A stretch of DNA of 64,000 nt from Maratus speciosus. Its lineage: Eukaryota > Arthropoda > Arachnida > Araneae > Salticidae. Shown in pieces: positions 35,876 to 46,696 of this stretch (position 1 is the stretch's first letter; every line of letters begins with the position of its first letter). The stretch lies in assembly GCA_963932465.1 (NCBI GenBank), contig OZ010791.1, positions 157,102,012 through 157,166,011 of the forward strand. The letters are read 5' to 3'. Position numbers and translations under genes: made by a program. The notes under the pieces are model-generated. The model did no database searches, was not told the DNA's origin, and saw only the letters and a list, made by a program, of their open reading frames with translations.

Positions 35876-36053
35876 CATTTAACAAAATTAATTTTCTGTT
35901 TTTGTGTGTTCATTTCAAGTGTTTCTAATATAAAACATGTGTTTATATGAATAAAAAGAAAACAAAGAGTTGGCAAGTATGGTGATGAATAAACTCTGGG
36001 TCTATTAATGCAAAATATTAATGTAACTTGGATTTTAAAAAGAAGTTATATAT

Positions 36054-37298
36054 GTATATGTTACGGCCAATACCCGAAATTGGCCAAAACCCGAACTGGC
36101 CGACAACGCTTTAAACTGACTGGCCGATTCGGGAATTGGCCGGCTAATCCCCGAACTGGGGCCAGATGCGATCGGCCAGTTTGCGAAGTGGCCATACGCG
36201 ATCGGCCAGTTCGCGAAATGTGTATATAGAAACCAATTGTTACTTTTTATCTCTTTCTAACATAGTTGAAAGGGTTTATGAATTCAATTTGTCTGGCCGT
36301 CTGCCTGTTCGTGCTCTAACTCGAGTAAAGACTCGGATTGACTTGTAATTGTTATATTATTTAGGTTTATAAATTAATTTTGGTATTGAAAGTGAAGTGT
36401 GTACTATTTTTGGTTAATTTACAGCGACACACAAAAGTATTTCTTTACAATATCATGAATGAGAAAAGTTTTTCCGGTGTATTTAATGTTGTTACATTAT
36501 CTCAATTATAATAAAATTAGTATGCATCATTAAGATGGACAACAAACTGTTAATTAAAGTACATGAAATAAGTAGCAATTATAGTTTGTTTACAGAGACA
36601 CTCAAAAGTATTTCGTTACATTCCAGTGAATGGTGAAAGATCATTTTTAGTGCACTTAAATGATGTCACCCTATTTCAAACATAATAAAATTCACATGCT
36701 TCACACATGTGGGGAGCAATATGTTTTTTTGTTGAGTATTGATTAAGTAGCTATTATAGTTCATTTATAGGAACGCCCAAAAATATTCCGATAAAGAATT
36801 ATGATATGTGAAAAAATCGTTTATAGGGTATTTTAATTACGTTACACTACTTCAAATATAATGAAACTGTTATACATTACTCATATGCTCTACAACATGT
36901 TTTCTATAGATTATTGACTAGGTAGAATTTGTCGTTTATTTACACAGTCATTCAAATAATTTGGTTATTGGATTGGCTATGAGCCATTATTGCTTGATGT
37001 GCGTTTTCAGCTGTGATAAGCTTTTAAACTTTATTTGTAGTGTATTACCAGGTTTGTAGATCATATGCAGGGCTGCATGAAAGCTAAAAGAAACACATTA
37101 TCTACTGTGGATACCCATTGCTGAACACTTCGTATATTGGCCAAAGCTTCCCGGCCAGTTTGCGAATTGGCTGCAAAACACGAAATACGCTGTTCATTTC
37201 ATGTATTTCGGGTTTTGGTCAGGAATGTCGGCCAGTTCCCGAATTGGCCGGCCAATTCGCGTATTGGCCAATCTCCGGGTTTTGGCCGTAACATATAC
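36054..37298. mobile_element. TIR element with GGCCAATTCG clusters (family I)
   Basis: GTATATGTTACGGCC and GGCCGTAACATATAC are perfect 15-base inverted tips. Next to each tip are many copies of TTGGCC/GGCCAR with TTCGSGAA-type cores (36060-36220 and 37130-37290). The centre holds a ~174-bp array (36415-36960). No transposase gene. The superfamily is not recognised. Confidence 0.75.
36415..36960. repeat. ~174-bp tandem array inside family I, ~3.2 units
   Basis: TTTACAG.GACACNCAAAAGTA-type words at 36420, 36591, 36765 and 36939 give periods 171, 174 and 174. The unit is recognisably related to the 174-bp unit of family A copy 3 (CAAAAGT, GTTACATT, TTTTAATGATGTTAC). Confidence 0.65.
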
Positions 37299-37562
37299 AA
37301 TGAATGGAAAAATGTATTTGACTAAATTTAAAAAATCCATTCCATGGTATATTTTTTCATATTTTACATTTTCTTTTTAACGCAAATGGTTTACTTTCTT
37401 ATAAGAGTTTGAGGAAAAAGTCACTTGGATAAATTACCTTGTAAGTCGATAGTTTCTAAACTGGACTTTATTGAAATCTGCGTTTCCAAACAATCTTTTT
37501 AAAGAATTTGCCTTTTAGACAGCTTAATAATAAAACGTTGAATTGCGAGTTATTATTACTTC

Positions 37563-37567
<5 letters not shown>

Positions 37568-37616
<49 letters not shown>
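37568..37616. repeat. Poly(A) run, 49 bases
   Basis: Uninterrupted A run after TTCATTAT, just before the dispersed repeat copy at 37650. Confidence 0.95.
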
Positions 37617-37618
<2 letters not shown>

Positions 37619-37649
37619 TGTTTTTAACAATAATTTTTACTTGCAGTTA

Positions 37650-37985
37650 TTAAAATAAATAGATAAATCTATAGTTTAAAGCATGACTTCATGTATTAAG
37701 ATTTTTTCTGAAAAATATTCCCTCTAAAATAACTATTTATCGAGACTTATGTCAGTTGCTATTTGCTGCAAAAGAAAAAATGTCAGCCTGATAAATTATC
37801 TTGCTGCTGAATCGCATCATACAGTGTTTTCCGGGATTTCCGTTTTCAAAAGGACTTCTTTTGTTCCTCCTGAGCAGAAAGATTAAGTGATGAATGAAAG
37901 ATGATGGATAAAGATAGCTTTTGGGTCTGGAGTATCGTTTAATTTTCAGCAGACAAAAATGTTTTGTCATGAAATTTTATTTGTC
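37650..37985. repeat. Dispersed repeat, partner of 33695-34030
   Basis: The second member of the pair. The minus-strand 72-codon frame over it is not shared with the partner, which argues against coding. Confidence 0.7.
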
Positions 37986-38127
37986 TCGAAGAGTTATTTT
38001 GTAATTTTTTATAAATATATCGAAATAATAATTCTGCTGCTTTTTAAGTGTATTTTAATTCGAAATAATAATCTCATTCGGAATTGAATACAATTTCTAA
38101 AAGAAAGTCACAGTCAGGAGAAAAAAA

Positions 38128-38593
38128 ACAAGTCGGAAATTGTAAATCAAATGTGGCAAATGAGATGCGTTCGTATTATAACTAGTTTTACAACTATTCA
38201 GATCTTGGTGCAACAGCTGTTGCACTTTTATGCAAAAATGCATGAATACAAAATTTATTACGATTATATATATTAAATTCAGTAATACGGAAATAATAGA
38301 ACTCCATCTTAAATAGGACGTCATCACCATGACAACCTAGAACCATTACCCACTGAATTGATTACGTATGATAGGATTTAATAGAATGAAGAAAACTTTG
38401 TTAATATCTTTTTAAGTTTTGATTCGATTTTCATAAAATTTGAAATGACTGCAACAATTAATATATATTAAATTTCAAACCATTGTAGGTTGTGTAGTTT
38501 TTGCGGTGCCATATGCAGGCAGACGAACAGACAGACGGGCGGACTAGATGACGACTATAGACTCTACGTATTTATATAATTACGAACGCGCCT
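38128..38593 (+). mobile_element. Family A element, copy 2
   Basis: 5' ACAAGTCGGAAATTGTAAAT after eight As; AGATGCGTTCGTA 35 bases in; 3' ATTACGAACGCGCCT before AAAAAT. One internal unit, then GACAGACGGGCGGAC. The subterminal motif and the 3' tip are inverse at 11 of 13 bases. Confidence 0.75.
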
Positions 38594-38664
38594 AAAAATA
38601 CACCACCACACGCAGAAAAAAAAGTTGCCAATCGATTAGAAATAATGTTTATTTTTAATTGATA

Positions 38665-39058
38665 CTAGGTTGAGCAAAAATATATGGAAAATTTGTGAAA
38701 GTTGCCTTGTTATGCGCAAATTAACAACAAAAGCAACAAGGACTATTCTTCAAAGTAGAGACCATCATAGTCCACGATTTTCTGCCATAGCTCTGCCAGA
38801 TTCCGGATTTCCTGGAAGTACGAAATTTGCCGCCGTACCAGCTCCTTCACTCTCATTAATCTCATCAACGGCTTTCAGAATTGTTAGACCTTTTCTCCAA
38901 TAATGCCGGATCAACATACGCAAAGCGTACTTTTTAATAGGCATTTTGGAGCCGAAATTCCTGAACTCCTATAGCTATACCACTAGTACTCCTATATGCG
39001 ATACAAAGTCTGGTAACTATTAGATTAAAAATTTCCCAGAACTTTTTGCTCAGCCTAA
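38665..39058 (-). mobile_element. Deleted mariner element with TA duplication
   Basis: Tips CTAGGTTGAGCAAAAA and TTTTTGCTCAGCCTAA are inverted, with TA on both sides (38663-38664 and 39059-39060). At 394 bp it is far shorter than a full mariner (~1.3 kb). It keeps the start and the end of the transposase gene. Confidence 0.8.
38743..38944 (-). pseudogene. mariner transposase with central deletion
   Basis: From ATG at 38944 (minus) the protein begins MPIKKYALRMLIRHYWRKGL and TILKAVDEINESEG, a mariner-type N-terminal helix-turn-helix start. After about 45 codons the reading shifts to IRNLAELWQKIVDYDGLYFEE and stop, the usual mariner C-terminus. Everything between, including all three catalytic acidic residues, is gone. 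Mariner transposase normally binds the terminal repeats and excises at TA. This copy could at most be mobilised by an intact relative. Confidence 0.7.
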
Positions 39059-39281
39059 TATTTTAAACATTAGATATTCCTCCAATGATCTCAGTGGTTA
39101 TTAGTGGGCAGCAAGACAAACAAAAGTTGTAAAGAAACATGCAGTCGCAAACAATGTTTAGCAGCTAAAAATCACGAAAATACATATTCAGGTTGTAGCG
39201 TAACACGGGAATAAAAAAAAAAAGAACAATGATATTAAAAAAGATTTATTTTCCATCAATTTACAACACAGAAGGAAATTA

Positions 39282-39727
39282 TTACAGGTGTTGTTCGAAG
39301 TGATGGCCGCAGATGTCAGAGCACAGTCTACAACGACTTATAAATATTTCCAGATGCTCTCGAAGATACCGGGTGTGACCTATATGTCCGCCGCGGCCAC
39401 CGACGATCCGCACTATGAGATTCTCTCATGCGTACACAGGCGTCTCAAAAACGACTTATTTTAGGTGACATGAAAAGAAAAAGTCCAAGGGATCTAGATC
39501 CGGCGAAAGTGGAGGCCAAGAAACGGATCAGCCGCGTCCAATCCATCTCCCTGGATATGTGACACCGAGATAGTTACGCACCTCGTGTGATTGGGCACCA
39601 TCAATGCATGAGCCACGTGCCTCGCTGCTTCAAGTAAAATCCGTTTTTCTTCTCCACTGGAGTCACAAGCTGAAAACGTATTATAGCCATTTTCACCGAC
39701 TAAACCTGTTTTGCGACCCCGTGTTAC
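39282..39727 (-). pseudogene. mariner-like transposase, C-terminal half, with stops
   Basis: The minus strand reads CIDGAQSHEVRNYLGVTYPG, RWIGRG, stop, then SWPPLSPDLDPLDFFFSCHL, another stop, and finally LREHLEIFISRCRLC..GHHFEQ. The DGAPPH-like motif (here DGAQSH, carrying the second catalytic D) and SPDLxPLDFF (third D) are mariner-branch signatures. At least two nonsense codons lie inside. Upstream sequence is separated by the TTAA element at 39732, beyond which (41305 on) I cannot find the rest. Confidence 0.65.
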
Positions 39728-40297
39728 TTAAGGCTGTTCTTAACTGCTCTGCTCAACAAGCGCAAAACGTTTTGACACATCCACATATTCATTTTTTAAC
39801 GGAAAGATATAAAATTGGAAAGCCTGAGCATGGAAGCGATTTGTAATCGGAACTGTGTTTCCCATTTTTTGATCCATAAATTATCTATTGAGTTATAAGC
39901 GATTCTGATCACGTGAGAAATACGTTTTACATCCTTTTTTTTGAGTGGTTTTCACCTTTCGCGCAGAAATTCGGTTCAAAACGCCCACTTTGACGCTATT
40001 TTCTGAAAGATCTATTGCGTTTGTAAAAAAACGGTAAAAAACAACCCGATTACATAATTTCTGAACAACAACTACTGCTCGTTTCATGCATTTCCGAACA
40101 AAAATAAAGGAAAACTTATGTCATACACTGTAAAAAAAAAAAAAAAAAACGGACTAAAAAACGGAAATACTTACTGACTTTTTAATCAGAAAAACGGAAA
40201 ATTTTCTATAATTTATGGGTAAAAATTCCCGTAAAAAAACGGAAATAGTACTGGAGTCTAGATTGCCAGTAGTATTTCCGTTTTTTAGTCCGTTTTT

Positions 40298-41248
40298 AGG
40301 TGCGTTCGTAATTATATAAATACGTAGCACCTATAGTTGTCGTTCAGTCCGTCTGTCTGTCCGTCTGTCCGTCCGTCTGTCCGTCCGTCTGTCTGTCCGT
40401 CCGCATATAACAGAGCAAAAACTACCCGACCGAATGATCTGAAATTTTTAATATATAATTGCTGCAAAATTTTGTCGAGCCATTTCCAATTTTATGAAAA
40501 TCGGATGTATAGTTTAATTACAGGGACAGTCAAAAGTTTTTCTTTACATTACGGCCAATGGGAAAAATTATTGCAAGTGAATTTTAATGATGTTACAGAC
40601 TTCCGAATGGTCTGAAATTTTAAATATATAATTGCTGCAAAATTTTGTCGAGCCATTTCCAATTTTATGAAAATCGGATGTATAGTTTAATTACAGGGAC
40701 ACCCAAAAGTTTTCCGTTACATTACGGCCAAAGGGAAAAAATTATAGCAAATGCATTTTAATGATTTTACAGCCTTCCGAATGGTCTGAAATTTTTAATA
40801 TATAATTGCTGCAAAATTTTGTTGAGCCATTTCCAATTTTATGAAAATCGGATGTATAGTTTAATTACAGGGACACCCAAAAGTTTTCCGTTACATTATG
40901 GCCAATGGGAAAAAATTATTGCAAATGCATTTTAATGATTTTACAGCCTTCCGAATGGTCTGAAATTTTAAATATATAATTGCTGCAAACTTTTGTCGAG
41001 CCATTTCAAATTTTATGAAAATTGAATGTATAGTTTAATTACAGGGACAGTCAAAAGTTTTCCGTTACATTACGGGGAATGGGGAAAATATTATTGTAAG
41101 TGCATTTTAATGATGTTACAGACTATGCACTTATGAAGCGCAAAAAAATATACATTCAGTACAATATGGGGTGCAAAAAATAATTATAAAACTAGTTATA
41201 GTACGAACGCACCTCATTTGCCACGTTTGACGAGCAATTTCCAACTTG
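40298..41248 (-). mobile_element. Family A element, copy 3 (four 174-bp units)
   Basis: Minus strand: 5' CAAGTTGGAAATTGCTCGTC at 41248; AGGTGCGTTCGTA at 41214-41202, 34 bases in; 3' end TACGAACGCACCT's inverse partner at 40310-40298. The two 13-base motifs are perfectly inverted. A TCCGTCTGTCTGTCCG tract lies at 40340-40403, next to the array. Inserted in a T run. The frame starting at 40337 is a translation of the tract. Confidence 0.85.
40430..41122. repeat. 174-bp tandem array, four units
   Basis: CCGAATGRTCTGAAAT occurs at 40430, 40603, 40777 and 40951, with exact 173-174 spacing and few differences. This is the youngest array in the window. Confidence 0.95.
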
Positions 41249-41304
41249 TTTTTTTTTTTTTTTACAGTGTAAAGTTGCCCTTTTGGATTTGAGAACAGCC
41301 TTAA

Positions 41305-44300
41305 CAATTTTTGTTCGTCTTGACGCCCACCAACAACAATCTGAGATTATATCCGATTAGATCGGACGAATATCCGAACACACTGTATAAATTAAAACTA
41401 ACGCAAAATTTCAAATTTTGAATAGTAACTATCAAATTTGACACAATAAACAAAACCTACACCCTAAGGCTACACGTCAGTCAATTTCTAAATTCCCCTC
41501 CCTAATATTAAGTCTATGGGTGTGTGATGCATTCCAATATTTAAAATATCACCTCGGGAAATCAATATCTTTAACTTCTTTTTTCTGTCTTCTCTTCTTA
41601 AAGGATGTCCCTTTATCTCCTTATTTGTCAAAATATTTCTAATCTATATACTTAACCTTTAACTGATGTGATAGAAATTGGCACATAACTATTGTGGAGC
41701 AGTCTGTGAGACCGCTCCATCGAAAGATGAATAAAAGACGCGATTAACTCATAGGATGGTGTTTTTGTACTAAACTTTTTGTACAGTACTGTTATAATTA
41801 AAATTCACCTATTCAAAATTTTTTGGTGATAGTACCAAAGTTCCAAACGAAACAAAATTTCAGTGGTGTTTGTAGTTAAACTGAAAGTTACAAATTACAC
41901 AATAAAAATTGAAAAAAGCATCGGTTTGAGAGATCGGTAACATCAATTGAAGGTTAATTTTATGTGAAGTGGTAAAATCTTACTCACAGTTCGTCTGCTT
42001 TTTACACAAAAAATATTATATTAAGCCTATATTTTAGAAATATTTTGAGAACTAAGGAAAAATTAAATATATTTTAAGAAGAGTACAAAAAGAAAAATAT
42101 TAATTTTCCGAGAAGATATTCTAAATATCGAATGCATTTTAAGCCTTATGGAGGGAAAAACGGAGACTGACTGACTAGCAGACTTAAGTACAAATTTGTA
42201 TGGTATCTCTACAATGAGTTTCAGAATTTTTAACTACTTCATAAAGAACCGATTTCAAAAGTTCTACCAAAATTGAAAGTCCGATATTTTAATCAAGCAT
42301 ACGACCTCTGAATGTATTTCACACGAGCGCTGAGTATGTTTCAGGCAAGCGTTGTCATACATAAGTGCCTAAGCGATTTTCATTATGTTTATTTTAAGAA
42401 TAATTGACGGAAAATTGTGAAAGTTGGTGTGCTCTTTTGGGAACCACTTAACAATGAATTGCAATTAAAATATTTTACAGTTTATAAATTCAATTTTTTG
42501 CAGTATTTATCCAATAATTCATATTTTATGTCAGAAAAAATATATGAAATATAATTATGTTTGAGTTTCGAGTAGTTTCACACAAAAACATCAGCATGAT
42601 AAGGTTAAAATTTTGGGAAATATTGAAAAAAATATGTAAACGTAATTTATTTTATAATGATGAAAATAATAATAATTGTAATTCCAAAACTTGCTGCCAT
42701 AATGAATAGGTATCTGGTATGTGAGTATAAATTTCATCAGGCATTAAAAATATTTTGTAGAAGTTGGGTCTTGGTATTTAAAATTTATATAGTTCAATCT
42801 TATCGTTAGTTTAAAAATTAATTGTCATTTCATAACTATATTTCAATACCGAATAGCCGTAATACAAAGATGATTCGTAGGATTGAAAAATTGTAAAAAA
42901 TGATAAATTTGAATAGAAAAATGGTAAAACATAGCAGAAACAAAGTAAAATTTCACGTTATCTTTTTGCCGTGAAGATTTATACAAGTAAGTGGAAGGGT
43001 GGATGGATATATATATATATGAAACGATAAAGCTAAGCCCCTTTTAAAAATTTTAAACTTAAAATCCCTTTTTTGCCCTTTTTAAAATTTGAAATTACCG
43101 TTTTAAAAAATAGAAATTTAAATTTAGAAATTAAAATTCAAACTTTTTAAATGCTTTAGTAATTGTGTCTCAATGATTAAAACTTCCTTCGCACCTGATA
43201 ATTTCGTTTTCCCGCATCGCATCTTATAACTTTAAAAGATCGTTTTGTCACACTTCATAAGAATACTTTTGCTGACGCTAGCGCAATTTTAAATTGTATC
43301 GGTAACCCTTGGGCTGATCTGAGCCAACGCCTCTTGGCCTGGGCAATCAGTCATTGCGTTAATGTCTCATTAGATTACAAATACGCCAAGTTTAGAGTAA
43401 GGACGTCTGGCTGAAATAATTCCAACTACTTCATTTAAATAGCCCTGCATGTTTCCGGGAACGAAGATCTTAACATCTAAATAATGCCCTAATATCACGC
43501 CACTTTGCTTTCCAGGGGTCGCCTTGTGATAAAATTAACGACCGATGTCTGTAAAAAACTAAACTATCAGTTCTCATGCCAAAGGGGTCTGATTTCTCAA
43601 AAGGATGTAAGTAAGACCAATAAATCGGGTCCCCAGAAAAGACTGTATCTTCCTTTAATCAGACACGCACTTTCTCTCAGATTTTCATTGGATTCCGTAT
43701 AGCACTCACGGCCCGCGACTACATGGAAATGCTAAAGAGCTCGTATGGAGTGACCCTCTATACGCGCCGCACGCCTTGCTAGATCCAGAAACTTAGAAAA
43801 GATTCGCCCACGACTCCCGATGTTCCTGAGAGCCCCGCTAAAGCTAATGTGTCCGCGGGACACAGAACCACCCCTACCTCCGAGATTCCTTTCATATATA
43901 TATATATATATTAAATATATGCAATAATTCTGTACTAAGTAGATGGAAAATGAGAAATTAAAAGTTAAAACACAATGAACTAATAAACTTATTCAAAACT
44001 GAAAAATAAACAACCACATATACTATAAAGAGACGATAACTTAAAACACTAACTAGAAACTCAACAATATTAACTAGAAACTTTCAAATAAATAAATGGG
44101 AATTTTAATTTGAAAACAGGCGCATGACTTGTGACATGAAAGCGAGGTTAAACATATTTTATGCTAACAATACTCCCCAGAACTGTAACAACAATTAAAA
44201 AAAACAAACAAATTCCAGGAATTATTGTGGAGTGGACACTCAAAAAACACTAACACTTTCTTCTCAATTTCTCGCGGACAAACAACCACCCAATTCAAAA

Positions 44301-44520
44301 AATGACTTCAGTTTTCTTCGGTAACTTTTGCTTTTCATAAAATCAAGGCGCAAATTATCAATAAAGTGCACCGGATAACCATGGTGCTTGATTATACATA
44401 TAAAAAATGTCTGTTATTTTATCCGATGTATCAAAAGTTAGTCTTTCAATACGCTTAATACCATTCAAAACTATATTTCAGAAAACTAAAATATGAAATT
44501 TAGAACTAAAATGTAAAGTC
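41305..44520. other. Long AT-rich interval with one coding-like block
   Basis: 41305-43000 and 43920-44520 show nothing recognisable. AT microsatellites at 43009-43020 and 43894-43912 bracket the GC-richer block described separately. Confidence 0.4.
43190..43890 (+). pseudogene. Unidentified coding-like, GC-richer block
   Basis: Base composition shifts sharply towards G+C. Protein-like stretches appear in alternating plus frames, for example NPWADLSQRLLAWAISHCVN near 43310 and ARDYMEMLKSSYGVTLYTRR near 43715, separated by stops and shifts. I do not recognise a family. It may be the relic of a retroelement gag-like gene or of a host exon. It is flanked on both sides by inverted ATATATGAAA/TTTCATATAT. 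Confidence 0.25.
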
Positions 44521-44526
44521 TTTATA

Positions 44527-44673
44527 CAGTAAAACCTCTGAATAGCGGACACCTCGTAAGTGCGAAATTCAGTGATAAAAATTTACAGCTATATAAGTGT
44601 GTGGAATAGAAAAAGGTGTCCGATAAATAAACTTGTCCTCTGTTCGGGAGTGCCCGTTATGGAGGTTTTACTG
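44527..44673. mobile_element. Mini pogo/Tigger MITE (147 bp)
   Basis: CAGTAAAACCTCTGAATAGC at the left and ATGGAGGTTTTACTG at the right, TA on both sides. GCGGACA/TGTCCG follow just inside. Non-coding. Confidence 0.8.
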
Positions 44674-44780
44674 TAGTTTCAAAATTGAAGTTATCTCATT
44701 TTATCATAGACTCTACTAAGCAGATCACTTAACAAACAATTGCAATTAAAAAAATTTACAGTTTATAATTTCAAAATTTT

Positions 44781-46186
44781 ACTTTCTTCTATCTTCAATA
44801 GAAGAAAGTATTTTAATCGAAATTTTCTTCGACTTCCGGTTTTCGACGGATTGTTACGTTTTAGGGGTCAGAGATCCCCAAAAACATGTTTATAGAAAAT
44901 GTCTGTCTGTCCGTGTGTCCGTCTGTCTGTCGCCATTGTACCATCAAAAAGTGTAGATATGCATAGAATTGAACCAAATTTTTATTTTAAGTTTTTAGCT
45001 ATGGCAAGCAGATCCTCCTTGAATTTCGAAAAAATTCACCGGTAGGGGACGCTGTAATAGCGAATTTTTGGGCGATTTTGAATATTGTACCATCCAAAAG
45101 TATATGAAGTTATGCAGACATAGAATTGAACCAAATTTTTATTTTAAGTTTTTGGCTATGGCAAGCAGGTTTTCCTGAATTTGGAAAAAAATCGCTGGTA
45201 GGGGGCGCTGTAACAGCGATTTTTGTGCCATTTTGAATATTGTACCATCGAAAAGTGTATGAAGTTATGCATAGAATTGAGCCAAATTTTTTATGTTTGT
45301 TTTTGCGTTTTGGTCATGGCACGAAGGCCTAATTTGGAAAATTTAATTTTTGGCCTAAATTTGGAAAAATTCCGCCGGATGGGGCGCTTTAATTGCGATG
45401 TCTGTACCATTTTTATTATTGTACCATCGAAAAGTATATGAAGTTATGTATATAATTAAACCAATTTTTTTGTGTATGTTTCTGGCTATGGCAAGCAAGT
45501 CCTCCCTGAACTTGAAAAAGTTCCGCCAGAAGGGGGCGCTATAATTGCGATCTCTGTGCCATTTCCATGATTGTACCATCGAAAAGTGTATGAAGTTATG
45601 CATAAAACTGAACCAAATTTTTTGTATACGTTTCTGGCTATGGCAAACAAGTCCTTCCTGAATTTGAAAAAAATCTGCCGGAAGGAGGGCGCTGTAATAG
45701 CGATGTTTGCGTCATTTTCTTTATTGTACCATCGTAAAGTGTATAAAATTTTGCATACTAGTGAACCAAATTTTTTTTGCATGTTTTTGGCTTTGGCCAA
45801 CAGGTCCTCCTTGAATTTGGAAATATTGCGCGGTAAAGGGGTTCTGTGATAGCGATTTTTGTATACTTTTCTTGATTTTTCGTAGTTCTATTGTCCATCG
45901 GAGGCTCGTGCAGAGTCGGGAACTCGCTTTCTGCTAAACCGGCTATTCGCAAACACCGGATAACAACTGAATAAGGGAAAACTGTTAATTTTAAGAAACA
46001 TCATGATATAGATTAACTCGTTTTTAGCTCGTTTAATTGACTGAAGCAGAAATTTAAGATGAAAATCAAAGTTGGTATAGTATTGAACTAATAATATTGA
46101 AGTATTCATATGTGCAAGTAGTTTTTTTTTTAAATATTAAGATGTATAAGAGAGAAGAAAGTTTTGGGATTGGCACATCCAACTAG
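44781..46186 (-). mobile_element. Family B element, copy 2 (six internal units)
   Basis: The minus-strand 5' end is CTAGTTGGATGTGCCAATCC at 46186, with ACTTTCTTCTCTCTT about 24 bases in. The 3' terminal hairpin ACTTTCTTCTATCTTCAAT/AGAAGAAAGT lies at 44781-44812. GTCTGTCTGTCCGTGTGTCC (about 44903) precedes the array. All open frames here are unit translations. Confidence 0.85.
44935..45893. repeat. ~150-bp tandem array, six units
   Basis: ATTGTACCATC words start units at about 44936, 45083, 45239, 45419, 45569 and 45724. One unit (45239) is longer, with an internal duplication of TTTTGGTCATGGC-like sequence. Units contain GGGGGCGCTGTAATAGCGAT. Confidence 0.9.
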
Positions 46187-46696
46187 TTTTACATTATACG
46201 GAAAATTTTTTGAATTTATAAATTTGTATGTTTACATGTGAATTATTTCTTTTAATTTCCATAAAACGTTTCAATAATCAGCACACGCACACACACATAT
46301 ATATATATATACATGTATACAATTTTCCTTATCGGGGATATAAAATCATTCATCTTTATGACTCTTAAAAGAACATTATGACCCATACCACGATGTTTTT
46401 GGGCTTTACATCTCTTCCCCATTTACTCGGCATGATCGGACATATTGAAAGTATCTGAATCTGAGGGATCTAGGAAATATTTTGACTTGCATGTACATAG
46501 AACGGTCATTTAAAAAAGATATATGATAGATTTCTTAGACACAGGCTTTGAGCTATGTAAACTCTCTCGTATTTATTGAAGTAGTAGCTTTTATCAAAAT
46601 TGGGCAATCTTTGGTGGAAATAAGGAAAAGTAGAAATGAAACAGCACCGAAAAAACTGGCGATTAATCACAAATAATTAATAAAACTTTGTATGAA

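Larger units (their letters stand above)
40126..41269. mobile_element. CACTG-TIR element (family F), holding family A copy 3
   Basis: CACTGTAAAAAAAAA and TTTTTTTTACAGTG are the tips. Just inside, CGGACTAAAAAACGGAAATA is inverted at about 40272-40292. TA lies on both sides (40124-40125, 41270-41271). Copy 1 of family E keeps the empty site, confirming a TA duplication. Removing family A leaves a ~190-bp hairpin MITE. Confidence 0.8.
39732..41300. mobile_element. TTAA-flanked element (family E), copy 2, holding a nest
   Basis: TTAA (39728-39731) precedes GGCTGTTCTTAA, and GAGAACAGCC is followed by TTAA (41301-41304). About 430 bp of own sequence matches copy 1. The rest is the CACTG element at 40126-41269. 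The TTAA duplication suggests piggyBac-like integration; the tip is not a canonical piggyBac one. Confidence 0.8.

Noticed and set aside
40337..40615. Frame with Cys-Pro-Ser-Val repeats as a secreted or structural protein
   Set aside because: It is the GTCTGTCCGTCC tract plus array units of family A, with no signal peptide and no conservation in copies 1 and 2.
45223..45952. Cluster of repeated ~70-100-codon frames on both strands
   Set aside because: They are translations of the family B tandem unit and its complement.
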